Assembly (NCBI GenBank): GCA_024734495.1
Contig: JALMQS010000726.1
Span: 1 to 64,000, forward strand
Origin: Forficula auricularia
Lineage: Eukaryota > Arthropoda > Insecta > Dermaptera > Forficulidae
Direction: 5' to 3'
Length of the DNA stretch: 64,000 nucleotides
Shown piece after piece: positions 31,998 through 43,335 of this stretch. The first letter of the stretch is position 1; every line of letters begins with the position of its first letter. The notes beneath the pieces are model-generated. The model was not told where the DNA came from. It saw nothing but the letters and a program-made list of their open reading frames with translations, and searched no databases. The position numbers and the translations under genes were made by a program.

Positions 31998-32566
31998 GGT
32001 AGGGTGCCTAATCAATTTTTTTTTTATATATTTTCAATATTAAAAAAGCCATCAACAAAATTCCTGCTGAAAAAAGAAACCCTATCAATCGAACATGCTA
32101 GCCCTATCACACAGCTTTCGGAAGATTCTCACCTGCAAAACAAGCAAATCACTGGCTTCTAGATGAAAAAGACTTTATACCGTTATGGCTAAATTTATTT
32201 AAATAAAAAGGTCTCTCTATTGGCATTAGCAATCAATCTATGGAAAATCTCGTATAAAAGAACCTTATGTAAGAATTTTTTTAAGGAGAAAGTAAATATA
32301 ATTTAAACGAAAATAGCAGTTTTCGTTAACAAGTGGTCCGTTCCATCTAATGAACTATACATACAATATTTTAAATAAATTCAAATATTTTAATCAAACA
32401 ATTTAGAAAATTTATTGAAAAAAATTTCAGACAAAATTCCGTCTTTAAAAATTTGAAAATTAAAAAAAAACAGTCTTATAAGACTGAGTACTAGGGTGGA
32501 GTGAAAAAACTAAAATAGTCAACACCAAAATTCGACAAGTGGTTTCTTGTGATCACATAATGAGAA
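31998..32566. other. Intronic DNA without a recognised feature
   Basis: AT-rich. The short frame at 31956-32162 starts inside the MITE and has no domain. Nothing else is supported. Confidence 0.45.
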
Positions 32567-33303
32567 GTATCTGCCCACCAAGCGATGCTCGGTAATTTTT
32601 TGCTTCAAGTTAAAAGCTATATAGGTATATAGTACAAGCCCCCTGGACCCCTCCCCCCAAACCTCACACTCACACCCAGCCCGCAACCTCCACCCCAGAA
32701 ACTCCCCACCTCCAACCTACCGTATCCTCCACACCCGCCCCCGCAACCAGTTTTTGCATTTCTAGTCTTCTAGTGACCCACAGATTATGTGTATTTAGGC
32801 ATATAAATAAATACCGTATATATTTTATTTTTTTTGGCTTTTCGGCCTATCTAGCCATAAGCCATTTACGATACTATTTATTTTATTTAAATTTGTCCCT
32901 ACCCCGGGGGTCAGATTTTAGCCGGATGCCTCGAGTCGGATTCGAACCCGGGTCCACTTAGTTAGCAGGAGACACGCTACCACCTAGCCTATCATTTAAA
33001 ACTCGATTTTAATAAATTAAATTGCTCAGCTTTTAATATATAATAATAATTGTATTGATCTTATTGTGGAAATTAAAAAAACCAATTACAATTTTATCGA
33101 GACAACCACCTGTGAATAATTGTTTCAATTAACAAAAAACCCATCAAAAACAACTTAGCCGAAGATGAGACCGTGACAGATCGAATTGCCAACACCCCCC
33201 CCCCCCTAACCCGTGAATTTCATCCAAATCTTTAGAGCCGTTTTCGAGAACCCAATTGGATATATAGTATATATACGAGTACAAGAATTGCTCGTTTAAT
33301 ATA
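32567..33303 (-). mobile_element. Family X-related element with SINE inside
   Basis: The hairpin end has ACCAAGCGATGCTCGGTAAT at about 32579. The other end reads AATTGCTCGTTTAATATAAT near 33289-33305. The body has the C-rich tract (32640-32740) and TTTTTGCATTTCTAG. A complete SINE lies at 32825-32992. Confidence 0.6.
32825..32992 (-). mobile_element. tRNA-derived SINE, apparently full length
   Basis: On the minus strand the head is GATAGGCTAGGTGGTAGCGT (A box) and GGGTTCGAATCCGACTCGAG (B box). The body is GGCATCCGGCTAAAATCTGA, then GGCTTATGGCTAGATAGGCC, and it ends in an A run. The truncated copy at 9342-9471 shares the same body and tail. Confidence 0.85.
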
Positions 33304-33364
33304 ATATTATTTTTTTTTTACTTAGGGAAAGTGGTGTAGGTTTTAGGTGAAACATGATATTAAT

Positions 33365-33580
33365 TAATAAAGTAAAGGGTGTGTAGTTTCACAGTGAATG
33401 AAATAAAACTCAAAGATGTTTATACAAACTCAATATATTTCGGATTATTAGTCCATCATCAGGAGTTTACAAGTTGTAAACTCCTGATGATGGACTAATA
33501 ATCCGAAATATATTGAGTTTGTATAAACATCTTTGAGTTTTATTTCATTCACTGTGAAACTACATACACTACTTTATTAA
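33365..33580. repeat. Long hairpin, arms about 105 bp, with hammerhead-like core
   Basis: From GTGTGTAGTTTCACAGTGAA to TTCACTGTGAAACTACATAC the two arms are almost perfectly complementary, with the centre at GTTTACAAGTTGTAAAC (33466-33482). It follows TTTTAGGTGAAACATGATAT, the lead also seen before the hairpin at 18376 and, in variant form, before 30371. In the right arm 33474-33524 fits a hammerhead-type secondary structure (see findings). Confidence 0.9.
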
Positions 33581-34528
33581 TTTATTCGTTAAATTGAAGG
33601 GGTTGGTTTTGTCACAAATATAATAAAACAATAATTTTAATAACTATTTCTATTATTTAATTGATAACTATACAGTTTCGGTCACCACTGGTCGACCATC
33701 CTCAGTAGATTATCTCGTTCAAGAACCTGAATTTGTCATTTCACATGAAACATTCATTCTTAATTAATTTAATATTTCTTTCTTCTTTGACGATCGATTG
33801 TGGCTAAACGTCTAAACTGATTTTAACTTTTTAGTAAATTATTCAACGCGAAATTCTATGCTCTTTCATTTTGGTAAGAATAAAATTTTCCTTAGGACCC
33901 ATGGTTTTCGAGTTATAAGCAAAAATCTGAAAAAAAGTCCCAAATTTTCGTGGCGGCAAAGGGGCACCTTAAGATTGCATCGTAGGAAGTTCAAATTTCA
34001 CACACATGATTACACTTATAGGGGGCAACTTTTCCCCATACGGCCTAATAAATTGAGCATTTTGTGTGTGTGTGGGGGGGGGCTTTTTTCCTCCACCCTA
34101 CTGTGTACTCAATGATGATGATTTTAGCCTACTATTTATGAAGAACAAGTGTTGAATACTTTTTCAATAAAAAACAGACCTATCAGATTCAAATAAAGAT
34201 TAGTTTTGAAATACAATATGTATACCTATTGTGTGTATAGGTATTATTATTATTATTATTATTATTAGATAAATAATTTTTTATAGTCCTTTGTCTATTG
34301 TGTTTTGAGATTTAGGTAAAACAAAAGGCAAAAAAAGTGTTTAGGATAGAGTGGGGGGGGGGGGGCCTTCCACGAAATTGCTTAGCTATTGAAATACGTT
34401 TTATTACATTTTTTTATTATTATTATTACGTTAGAAGTATTTTCTTTGGAGACGGACTGATATACGAATACTTTAGGATTGGCTGAAGGCAGTCCGGAAA
34501 TAAACAAGAGATTAATTTCAACAAATAA
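33581..34528. other. Intronic DNA with microsatellites
   Basis: Contains an ATT run (34242-34267), G runs at 34070-34082 and 34353-34366, and otherwise unique DNA. The open frame 33858-34115 has no recognisable domain. Confidence 0.45.
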
Positions 34529-34529
34529 T

Positions 34530-35215
34530 AGTACCTGGAACACAATGCGCACAATGTATACATTATTTATTTAATTAAAAAAATAATTATGCGGAATTTA
34601 TTTATATTTCTATATACACATAATCTATGGACCACTAGAAAGCTAGAAATGCAAAAACTGGCGGTGGGGATGGATGTGGGGCTATGCAGGAGGTGGGGTG
34701 CAGGGGGTGGTGCGAGGTGCTGGGTTTCGGGGGTGGGGGTCTAGGGGCGTGTACTATAAATATATATTTGTTTTTTTAATTTGGTTACCGTGCATCGCTC
34801 GGTTGCTCCAGGTACTATATATATTTATATAAAATGGCTCTAATGTTTTCGCTAAAAATTGGTGTTCTTATTAAGTCTCATGAGTTATTAGTTGTGTCAA
34901 ATTTTTAATCCAATTGAATTAAAGGAAGGAGGTGTAAATTAGTCATGTCGCAAAATAAATATTTTAATCGTTCATATCTTCTCTTCGGTAAGTAGAAGAG
35001 CCTCGAAATTTGAAATTTAAGCTATCTAGAGGCAAAAATTTACCGAACATCGCTCGGTGTTCCAAACACTATAGATAATAGTTGCTTTATATTTCCTTTT
35101 TAATTTAAAACAACTTATCTTATATTATTAATTTATCCAAATTTTTTCCAAAGTGTTCCAGGTACATTTTTATTATCCTTGGACTGCCTTTAATCAATTA
35201 TTCTTAATTAAAATT
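34530..35215. repeat. Inverted pieces of family X ends and nearby AT-rich DNA
   Basis: 34530-34815 is bounded by TACCTGGAACACAATGCGC on one side and GTGCATCGCTCGGTTGCTCC then AGGTA on the other. A further end (ACCGAACATCGCTCGGTGTT) lies at 35040-35059. No gene. Confidence 0.6.
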
Positions 35216-35218
35216 AAT

Positions 35219-35929
35219 ACCTGGAGCCACCGAGCGATGCACGGTAACCAAACGCCCCCCCCCCCCCCCGAACCACCACCGACCCTCCCCGGATCCCCCA
35301 CCATTGCACCCCACCTCCTGCACTCTCCACATTCATCCCCACCCCGCACCCAGTTTTTGCATTTCCAACTTTCTAGTAGTCCACAGATTATGTGTATATA
35401 GGTATATAAATAAATTCCGTATAATTTTTTCTTTAATTAAATTGTAACAATTTATTGAGTTTTTTAAACAATTTAATAAATAATAAATAATATTTTTATT
35501 GAAGCAATTTTTACATGAAATAATGTATACATTGTATTTGAGGCTTCGATTTCGGAGATTATTACCCCACCATCGACTGTACTTGATCTTCTAGCTTGCG
35601 ATAATATTTTTAGTAAGGGTTTTTTAATAAGATGAATTTTAATCAATTAAATTGGCAAATTCTAATATAAAACAATATTTGCTATAACGTATTAGTGGGT
35701 TTTAAAATTGAAAAACCAATTAAAAATAAAAGATAATTGAGAAGAATGTAAACAAACTTTTTTATTGAGATTTTCATCTATCAATAATTACTTTAATTAA
35801 GAAAAGATCAATTAAGATGAAATTTCCCGAGGTACAGACCTAGCCAGATCGTTTTCTCATCCTCAAAACTTGTTAATAGAGTTGGTTTCATCACAATCGG
35901 TAGAGCCTTTTTCAAAATAGAACTAAGAT

Positions 35930-35967
<38 letters not shown>

Positions 35968-35995
35968 CAATTTTTGCTCGTTTAATAAGAGTAGA
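35219..35995 (-). mobile_element. Helitron-like family X copy, both ends present
   Basis: TACCTGGAGCCACCGAGCGA at 35219 and AATAAGAGTAGA ending at 35995, followed by T. It contains a retroposon tail related to 19905 (35480-35640) and a (TA)n run at 35936-35962. Confidence 0.7.
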
Positions 35996-36779
35996 TATCG
36001 TAAATGGGGGAGAGTTCTAGGTATACTTGAACTTGTTCAGGCCACTTGTTGAAGTGTTACCAATTGTTTCTCTATTCTCTGTTTGTACAATCAATCAAGG
36101 GTCAAGTGAAAGATAAGAGGGAGGGAGACTCTTGAGAATATTTATTTCGACATTTTATTTATTTATTTATTTGTGTGTTATTGAGCTGAGTTGAGCCTAG
36201 CTAGTGCTAGTGCTATTGCTAGTGTTTTTCCTTTCTCCGTGTTCGACTTAGACCAGAGTAAAAGTGACGGACCTCTCGGAGAGGAATAAAGAAAGAAAGC
36301 CCAAGTAAGCAAGAAAGGAGAGATGCTGGAGGCGGACTGGAATGCTGGAGTGCTGGAGTGCTGGAGTGAGTGCCTGGCCAGCAGCCACGTTGCCAGTTGG
36401 ATGGACCACCCGTCCTCCATTCGTTCCAGATGACCCTCCAGGGTCACTTACAATTATATTAACTCAACCCCCCCCCCCCCTCCGAACTCCTTTTCTTCAA
36501 AACTATTCATCAATTGGCACATCAAAAAACAAAAACAAAATCTACATAATATCTATATCCCTTTTTAAATTATTTCGACAATTCGCTAGAATCAAATCAA
36601 GCTTTACGTGAAATTTTTGGCATATATCTATCTATCCGTATATATATCTACAAGTCTAATCCCGTACATATCAAAATAATAGTTTTAGTATTCATTTGTA
36701 TTATATGTGCTTTTTTTGAACTGAAAATCCTATCTTTTATTTTGATTGTTTGTTTTTTTAATAAATTTGATTATTAATA
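35996..36779. other. Intronic DNA with a GC-richer unique island
   Basis: 36180-36450 is GC-rich compared with its surroundings, unique in the window, and contains a CTGGAGTG tandem (36330-36370). Both strands have open frames of about 89 codons, without a recognisable domain or a convincing acceptor-donor pair. It may be regulatory or a missed exon; I cannot show either. A C run lies at 36469-36480. Confidence 0.4.
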
Positions 36780-36930
36780 TTAGTAAATATTTTGGGACTA
36801 AAAATTTTTATGAATCACACCGGTTACTTGACTCCTCAGGAGTCTATATTTCAAATTTCAAGTCAATCGATTAAGCCGTTTAACCTGGAGGTCGGTGAAC
36901 ATAGAGATATACAATCCCAAATATTATTAA
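36780..36930 (+). repeat. Dispersed 150-bp repeat (family W)
   Basis: Carries GAATCACACCGGTTACTTGA, TCAAGTCAATCGATTAAGCC and GGTGAACATAGAGATATA. Copies: 38040-38170, 38770-38940, 40150-40300, 46990-47230 (twice) and, inverted, 47910-48040. It forms the outer part of the large palindrome at 47100. Confidence 0.75.
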
Positions 36931-36979
36931 TTTTACGGATTTTATGGATTTATTTGATATTTTTTTTTTAAATTAGAAT

Positions 36980-37635
36980 TTATACTATATATATTTATCT
37001 AGATTAATTTGTAACAACGCTTAGAGAAATTTCTCTAAAAAAATTACCCTCTTGCCTAGAATCGAACCGACGAACTCTTGAACTATGGTCATCAGCTCTA
37101 ACCACTAGACCAATGTCACATTAATATTTATATCTTGATTTCTTTTACTAAAACTATATATTTTTGATTTAGACTTTGTGTCTAGATAATATTGTATTCA
37201 TTTGAACTCGAATGAAAATGAAAAAACACCAATAGATTTTAAATTAAGAAACATTAAATATATATTAATTAACGAGGCAAATTTGAAATATAATTCTCAG
37301 CTCTGATTTTAAACTGATGGCTCCAATCGATTTTCATTAACCAGGCAAATTTGAAATATATATATTCGAATTTTGAAATGAAAGACTCCAATTCATTTTA
37401 AATTAAGAAACATTAAATATATTGATAATTGTTCCTCCCCCCCCCCCCTCGCCACTCAAAAATTAAAGATGCGAAACTTTTAAGAGACGATGTATTTTCG
37501 GTAGTTTACGGGTATACATTTGGAGTGTGGTTTTTTAAGAGGAATAAAAATTTTGGACCGAGACGCTGCCCGCCAGGGCACCAGCCCGGAGGGCCGAGCT
37601 TCGAGGGCGTGCCGAAGGCACGCACGAAAAGCTCG
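36980..37635. repeat. Dispersed unit, copy 2, without the LINE (paralogous empty site)
   Basis: Matches 7370-7720 plus 8650-8815 continuously, with the join at TTCATTTTAAATTAAGAAAC (about 37395-37414). An extra internal duplication of about 80 bp lies at 37285-37360. The right end has a strong hairpin, GCGTGCC-GAA-GGCACGC, at about 37607-37623. A piece is inverted at 58140-58265. Confidence 0.85.
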
Positions 37636-38247
37636 TAATAATAATAATAATTTATTGATCCAATTGCATTACCTACATGAAATAAAATATAGATTGAATT
37701 TGAGGCTTCGGAGATTCCTTTCCCACTATCGACTGTCCTTGATCTTCTTGAGCTTCCGATATTAATCTTCTTAGTACTTAGTGTTTTTAATAAGAGGAAA
37801 AAATTAATAAAATCAAAAACCTCTTTGTCATCTTGTTCCTCTCAGGATATCCGATTTTCTGTCTGAATTAGAAATTGAAGATATATTTGAGAAATTGTAG
37901 GTATTATGTTAATCTGTTTCATCGGTTTTAAAAAGATTAAATTTAAATTTGTAGAAAAAATTCAATTAGTGTTTTCTTATTAGAACTTGAAAATAGCAGA
38001 AAGAAAAAAAATAGTTCTGTGAAAATATTATCCTCCTGGGACTAAAAGTTCACTTTTTATGGATCCCATCCCTTACTTGACCCCTCATAAGTCTATGTTT
38101 CAAATTTCAACTCAATCGATTAACCCGTTTATCCTGGAGGTCGGTGAACATAGAGATATAGAATCCTAAAACTATTATATTGATTTTTTAAAACCTACTA
38201 ATAGTTAATGAAAAATAAAATTTAATAAAACTAAGAAATTTAAATGA
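37636..38247. repeat. Retroposon tail and family W repeat
   Basis: 37640-37870 is related to the poly(A)-ended tails at 19905-20400. 38040-38170 is a family W copy. No coding capacity. Confidence 0.55.
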
Positions 38248-38475
38248 TCTATACTTAATAGTAATCTGCTTAAGCGACGATTTTTTTAATTTTAAAACCC
38301 ACTAATAGTTCCTAGCTTATTAAAATAAAGAGATTTGAATTATTATTTTAAAACCCACTAATAATTCATGACAAATAAAATTTATTAAATTTGGGAAATT
38401 TAAATTATTATTCTAAAGGCATTGGTAGCATAGCCCCTACCCAAGATGCCTGCCGAAGGTGGGCTTCGCAGCTGG
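38248..38475 (+). mobile_element. Short Helitron, complete ends
   Basis: A|TCTATACTTAATAGTAATCT at the 5' end and GCAGCTGG|T at the 3' end, with the hairpin CGAAG-GTGGG-CTTCG just upstream. It is 228 bp and noncoding, the best complete example of the short Helitron family in the window. Confidence 0.85.
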
Positions 38476-39229
38476 TTGGTTATTAGATAATATACTTTTT
38501 TTATATTTAAAAAATATAATGTTAAGCCTGCCGGGTGGGGGGGCGATAATATTTTTAGGCCATGTTTTTTAATAAGAGGATAAAATCAATGAAATAAGAA
38601 AACTCTTTTTTTGAATTATTAGAAATTAAAAATATATTTGATAAATTATAGGTATTATCTTAAACTGTTTTTGGCTTTAAAAAGATTAAATTTAAATTTC
38701 TATAATTATAGAAAAAAATTCAATTATATTTTTTTATTAGAACTCGTAATAAGAATAGCAAAAAGAAAAGAAAAAAGAGGTCGGTGAACATATCCTCCTG
38801 GGACTAAAAGTTCACTTTTTATGAATTACACCGGTTACTTGACCCCTCAGAACTCTATGTTTCAAATTTCAAGACAATCGATTAAGCCGTTTAACCTGGA
38901 GGTCGGTGAACATAGAGATATAGAATCCCAAAACTATTAGGTTCATTAAGAAATATTTTCTTGAATTAAATAAAGGAGATATACTAAGAGATTTCACACG
39001 CCTATTATTTTTCCTTAAAAGTATCATTTATTTGTAGACATGGATTCGATTTCGAATTGTCAACCCAAAAACCACCTAACCCGTGAATTTCATTCAAATC
39101 TTGAGAGCCGTTTTCGAGAATTCGATTCTATATATATATATACAAGAATTGCTCGTTTAATATAATAAGATAAATATTATTAATTGCTAGTAGGCACAAC
39201 AAATTAAGAGGGGTGTACTTTCGTAAATT
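38476..39229. repeat. Family W copy and AT-rich DNA
   Basis: 38770-38940 is a family W copy. 39060-39165 carries a piece of the family X TC-end region (GAGCCGTTTTCGAGAA, TTGCTCGTTTAATATAATA). Nothing coding. Confidence 0.55.
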
Positions 39230-40300
39230 ACACTGGTCGGCAAAAATTTATAACCTTAAACCTAACAATGGATTCCAGTAGTTTTCTGCGCTGATTCTCA
39301 TGCAATTTCCGATTTTTTACAACAGGTCAGAGTTTCGAGATATTATCGGTCAAAACGACGAAAAAGGCCATTTTGACCTTATTTTCGAGTCCCATTAGAT
39401 ATTAAACAGCAATATTTGAAATCAAAATATTTTAATATACAGGGTGTTTCATAACACCACTCAACAAAAATTAAACAATTATTATATTAAACTGTTTGTC
39501 AGGTCTATTCTCTAAAAACAGACGTTAAAATTTAACATCTTAAATTGGGCGTTAAAAAGTAAAGTAATAACACTAGCGTTAAAAAATGCTATTTTCTAAA
39601 CCAAGTTTTAACTGCAACGTTAACATTTTACTTTTAAACACTAGGTGTTAAAAATCCATTATGAAGATAGCTACGTTTTCTGCTTGTTCACAGTTTTTAC
39701 AATATTTTTAAACTCCTCGATAGCGCGCGATAGTTTGATTTGTTATTCTCAATCTAGTATCTCAGCTATTTTTAATAAAAAAAGAACAGCTAAAAAAAGA
39801 AAATTCACCAAAAATACCCACATAGCTAGTCTAGTTAGCAATTCAATTTTTTTTTTAAATATGGAGCTAAAATTTTAACTACAACCTCTGACATGGCTTT
39901 AATTTTTAACACTTTTAACTAAATATTTTAACGCTTTGGAGTTAACGTTTTTGCTTACAGAATAGCAATTTTAGGCAAGGAGGTGTTAAAATGAATTAAC
40001 GCTGAAGTCGGATGTTAAAAGTTAACGCTTTTGCTTAGAGAATAGACCTGTGTGGGTTTTAAAAATATTAATTTTAAATTTGTAGAAAAAATTCAATTAT
40101 AGTTTTCTTATTAGAATTTGGAATAATAATAGAAAAAAATGCTAAAGTTCCTCCTGGGAGTAAAAGTTCACTTTTTATGAATCACACCGATTACTTGACC
40201 CCTCAAGATTCTATGTTTCAAATTTCAAGTCAATCGATTAAGTCGTTCAACCTGGAGTTCGATGAACATAGAGATATAGAATTCCAAAACTATTAGGTTG
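39230..40300 (+). repeat. Single-arm copy of the 47-kb palindrome family, split by a MITE
   Basis: 39230-39499 and 40051-40300 together match one arm of the palindrome at 47100-48035 and its right flank to about 48290 (AACCTAACAATGGATTCCAG, CAGGGTGTTTCATAACAC, CATTTTGACCTTATTTTCGA). The split is at TGT, where the MITE 39500-40050 is inserted. Confidence 0.8.
39500..40050. mobile_element. MITE with CAGGTCTATTCTCTAA ends and 3-bp TSD
   Basis: Ends CAGGTCTATTCTCTAA and TTAGAGAATAGACCTG are perfect inverted repeats. TGT flanks both sides (39497-39499 and 40051-40053). The related uninterrupted sequence at about 48148-48172 (inverted) shows the empty site with one TGT. The interior is rich in GTTAA motifs. 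The 77-codon open frame inside (39645-39878) has no recognisable domain. Confidence 0.85.
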
Positions 40301-40697
40301 ATTAAGAAAGATTTTTTTGAATTAAATAAAGGAGCTATACTAAGAGTTTTCACACCCCATTTTTCCCCCTAAAAGTATTAAATAATATCTTATATGATTT
40401 ATTTGTAGACATGGATGGATTTTCTTCATGTTATCTAAATGGGATAATGATAGGATAGACTGCTTGGCGCTTTCTTCTTCTTCAATTGACTTGTATTAAA
40501 TCTTCTTCACCCAGGGCTATTTGTCTCAATTTTTTTTTTATTATTTTTTTATTCTTATTTCTTTCTCGTTAACGTTAACAGCTATACACTTAATCTCTTA
40601 TTTGGATGATAGATAGTATGTAATTATTCAATTTAGACCACTCTCTCATTATCGTTAAGAACCTCTGGGAGATCGAGCTTCGTTAGGAAATTTTTTA
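40301..40697. other. Intronic DNA without a recognised feature
   Basis: AT-rich, with a CTTCTTCTTC run near 40467-40480. No gene is supported. Confidence 0.4.
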
Positions 40698-41351
40698 CTT
40701 TACCATACATGGTATGGTCAAGTATTATTGTAAACGAGCATGAAAAAAGTGTTGTTTTTCCTTCTTTTTTTTCTCGAAATATCTAAAAAACGGCTGAAAC
40801 TATTTTGATTAAAAACAATTCGGCGAAACCATGGCATTTTGCTCTACAAAAAAGCTCTAATAAGTGAACATCGAAAAAAATATATTTTTTGAGATAATAA
40901 TTGTTTTGTCAAAATGTCTGTTAGTCTGTGCGTTACCAATTTTTTGTGGACGAGTTAGCTCAAAAATTAGTGTGAATATCAAAACCAAATTTTACACGTA
41001 GTTTTGGTCCATTGAGATTAAGAGCTGATTAGATTTTGATGCATATCGACCCAAAATTAAGGGGAGTGGATAGTTGAGGGGGGGGGGGGTTAAAAATTAA
41101 AAATCTATGTCATTTGAGCAAACTCGACCAAATTTTGTATACATAATCAGTGGACCCCCAGAAGTCTAAAAATTCAAAAACTAACCGCCTAAAATGGGGG
41201 GTGTAGGGTCAAAAAATGAAAATCATGGCCATTTACCAAATTTAATCAAATTTTGTATACATATCAGTGAACCACAGAAGTAAAAAAATTCAAAAACTAA
41301 CCCCCCTACATGATTATAAATAGTTTTAAGGGCCAGATTGTATGGTAAACT
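40698..41351 (+). mobile_element. Family Y copy
   Basis: ACTTTACCATACATGGTATG at the left and TGTATGGTAAACT at the right, with the family body and two GTATACATAATCAGTGG-type units. Another end (TTTACCATACAACTTGGCCC, inverted) lies at 41494-41513. Confidence 0.65.
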
Positions 41352-42221
41352 CAAGTGGATGGCCACATCAGAACACGTCAGCTTATTTTGAAATATCTCA
41401 AAAACCTCTGAAGTTGAAAATAAAATCGAGCGGAACCATGTCGTTTTCCTTTACAAATAAGCTGAGGTGTTCTGATGTGGCCATCCACTTGACTTTACCA
41501 TACAACTTGGCCCCCTCACTTATAATTAATATTTAATAGAATTATTTATAATCATGTAGGGAGGGGGGTTAGTTTTTCCATTTTTAGACTCCAGGGGGCC
41601 CACTGATTATGTATACAACATTTGGTTGAGTTTGGTACAAGGGCCTAGATTTTCATTTTTGTCAGAAATCATATCCCCTACAACTTTGCTTATAATAAAA
41701 TTTGCCAGATATAAACGTAAGTTAGAATACATCTGATGTAAATATGAAATTTCATAATAATCCCTTCAGCCGTTTTTACGTGAATCGTGAGCAACTTTTC
41801 GCGGAAACCACGGAAACATAGACAGACAGACAGACAGGAATTTTGTTGAGGGTGAGAACTATTTTTTTTATACGACATCAAATAAACAAAATACATGAAT
41901 CAATTAGATCTCAAAAAAATCTTATTAATTATTTTTAACAATTATTTAACTTAATTATCAAATAACAATGATTAAATAATTGATTATTAAGTAACTAATT
42001 ATTAAATCGAAAAGTTACAACAATGAAAATAAGTGTTTATAATGATATTAAAACTTCGTTATACTCAGATTGAAGAGATTATTTTCTACTTAATAGAACT
42101 ATTTAAAATTCTTGAGTTTTAAAAAGTTTATTTCTCGTGTTTTTCTTGACAGGTGTGCAAACCAAAATTTGGCGTGATTTGGAGCAATGCACAGAGAAAA
42201 CCTTAACTTTATATATATAGA
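41352..42221 (-). mobile_element. Inverted family Y end plus Helitron 5' end split by a foldback piece
   Basis: 42221 is a Helitron 5' terminus on the minus strand (A|TCTATATATATAAAGTTAAGG). Its body continues at 41560-41865 after an insertion (about 41866-42150) of the long-TIR family (ATACATGAATCAATTAGATC, as in 21235 and 60600). 41400-41520 is an inverted piece of family Y's right end. Confidence 0.6.
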
Positions 42222-42724
42222 TTATTGTACCTGAAGCTGTTTTTTTGGCCACGGATGGCGCTAAGCGCGGTTGCACACGGAGTGAATATCGAGCTTAAGT
42301 TTCGAATTTCGTATCTCTGAGATTTATGGTTGCGAAATACAGGGGGGGGTATATACGTAAGCACTGACAAATGGATTTTTGGCCCCTGGGGACCACAATT
42401 TCCGGTTTTATGTCCTAAATCCGATTTTCAACTATTAAGGGCATCGATTCCTTCCACTTAGAAGTTACAAAATGAAATAAACTTTTTTCATCTCTGAGAT
42501 ATAACCTCTCAAAGAGTCAGGACCCTGACTGACCATCGCAATACTTCCCCATTAAATAAAAATCAAGCTAAACCATGAGGTTTTGATCTACAAAAAAGCC
42601 CTAACGACTGAACAAATCATATTAAATGTCTGTAAGTACGTTAGTTAGTATGTTGCCAAATTTTGTGTACATTATTCTTACTCTTACTCAAAAACTATTG
42701 TGAATATCAAAACGAAATTTCACA
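42222..42724. other. Repeat-derived noncoding DNA
   Basis: 42550-42720 resembles the interior of family Y (CTAAACCATGAGGTTTTGAT, TACAAAAAAGCCCTAA). The remainder is unique. No ORF is supported. Confidence 0.4.
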
Positions 42725-43017
42725 CAAGGGCGGATCCACGGGGGGGGGGGGGCGAGGCCCGTGCCTGGCGGGAGTGCAACACGTGCGTCGCACACAGAGG
42801 CCAAAAAACGGCGGCCAAATCGACAGGAAATTTATAACAATTTATTTTAAAATTGAAAATAAAGTTCTATGTGTGTGTGGGGGGGGCGTCTCTGACCCCC
42901 CCCTTGGACAATTCGATCGCGACACACTTTCGAGATAAAAAGTAGATCTTATATACATCGGGCACCTTATATACATTCTCCCCCCCCCCCCATAAAAAAT
43001 TCCTGGATCCGCCCTTG
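42725..43017. mobile_element. hAT-type MITE with perfect 8-bp TSD
   Basis: Inverted ends CAAGGGCGGATCCA; flanks ATTTCACA at 42717-42724 and 43018-43025. It is 293 bp and noncoding, with G/C runs next to each end. Other copies: 19326-19605, 50488-50877 and 60916-61213. Confidence 0.95.
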
Positions 43018-43025
43018 ATTTCACA

Positions 43026-43335
43026 TCTATATAAGGGTGATTTATTTTTCTAAAGTTTCTATATTTGTGTCACTTTGTTCATTTTCTTGAGTTAACTTCA
43101 TATTACATACTTCTATGAAAAATTTCCAACAAATTGATTAATATATTTAGGGGTTGCACACTTTGATCAATTTTTTTTTTGTAATTGTCCACTTTCCTAA
43201 CATTATAGTGTAGTACTCTGTGTGTGTGTGTGTACTGATGTAGTTTTTATTACTTGGAGGTTAACCTGAAAGAGATTTCTAAATTCCGAGTTCCAGGAGG
43301 TCTTCATCAAGCTAGGTGGATGGCTAAAGCCACAT
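43026..43335. other. Intronic DNA with a TG microsatellite
   Basis: A (TG)n run lies at 43218-43233. No other feature was recognised. Confidence 0.45.
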
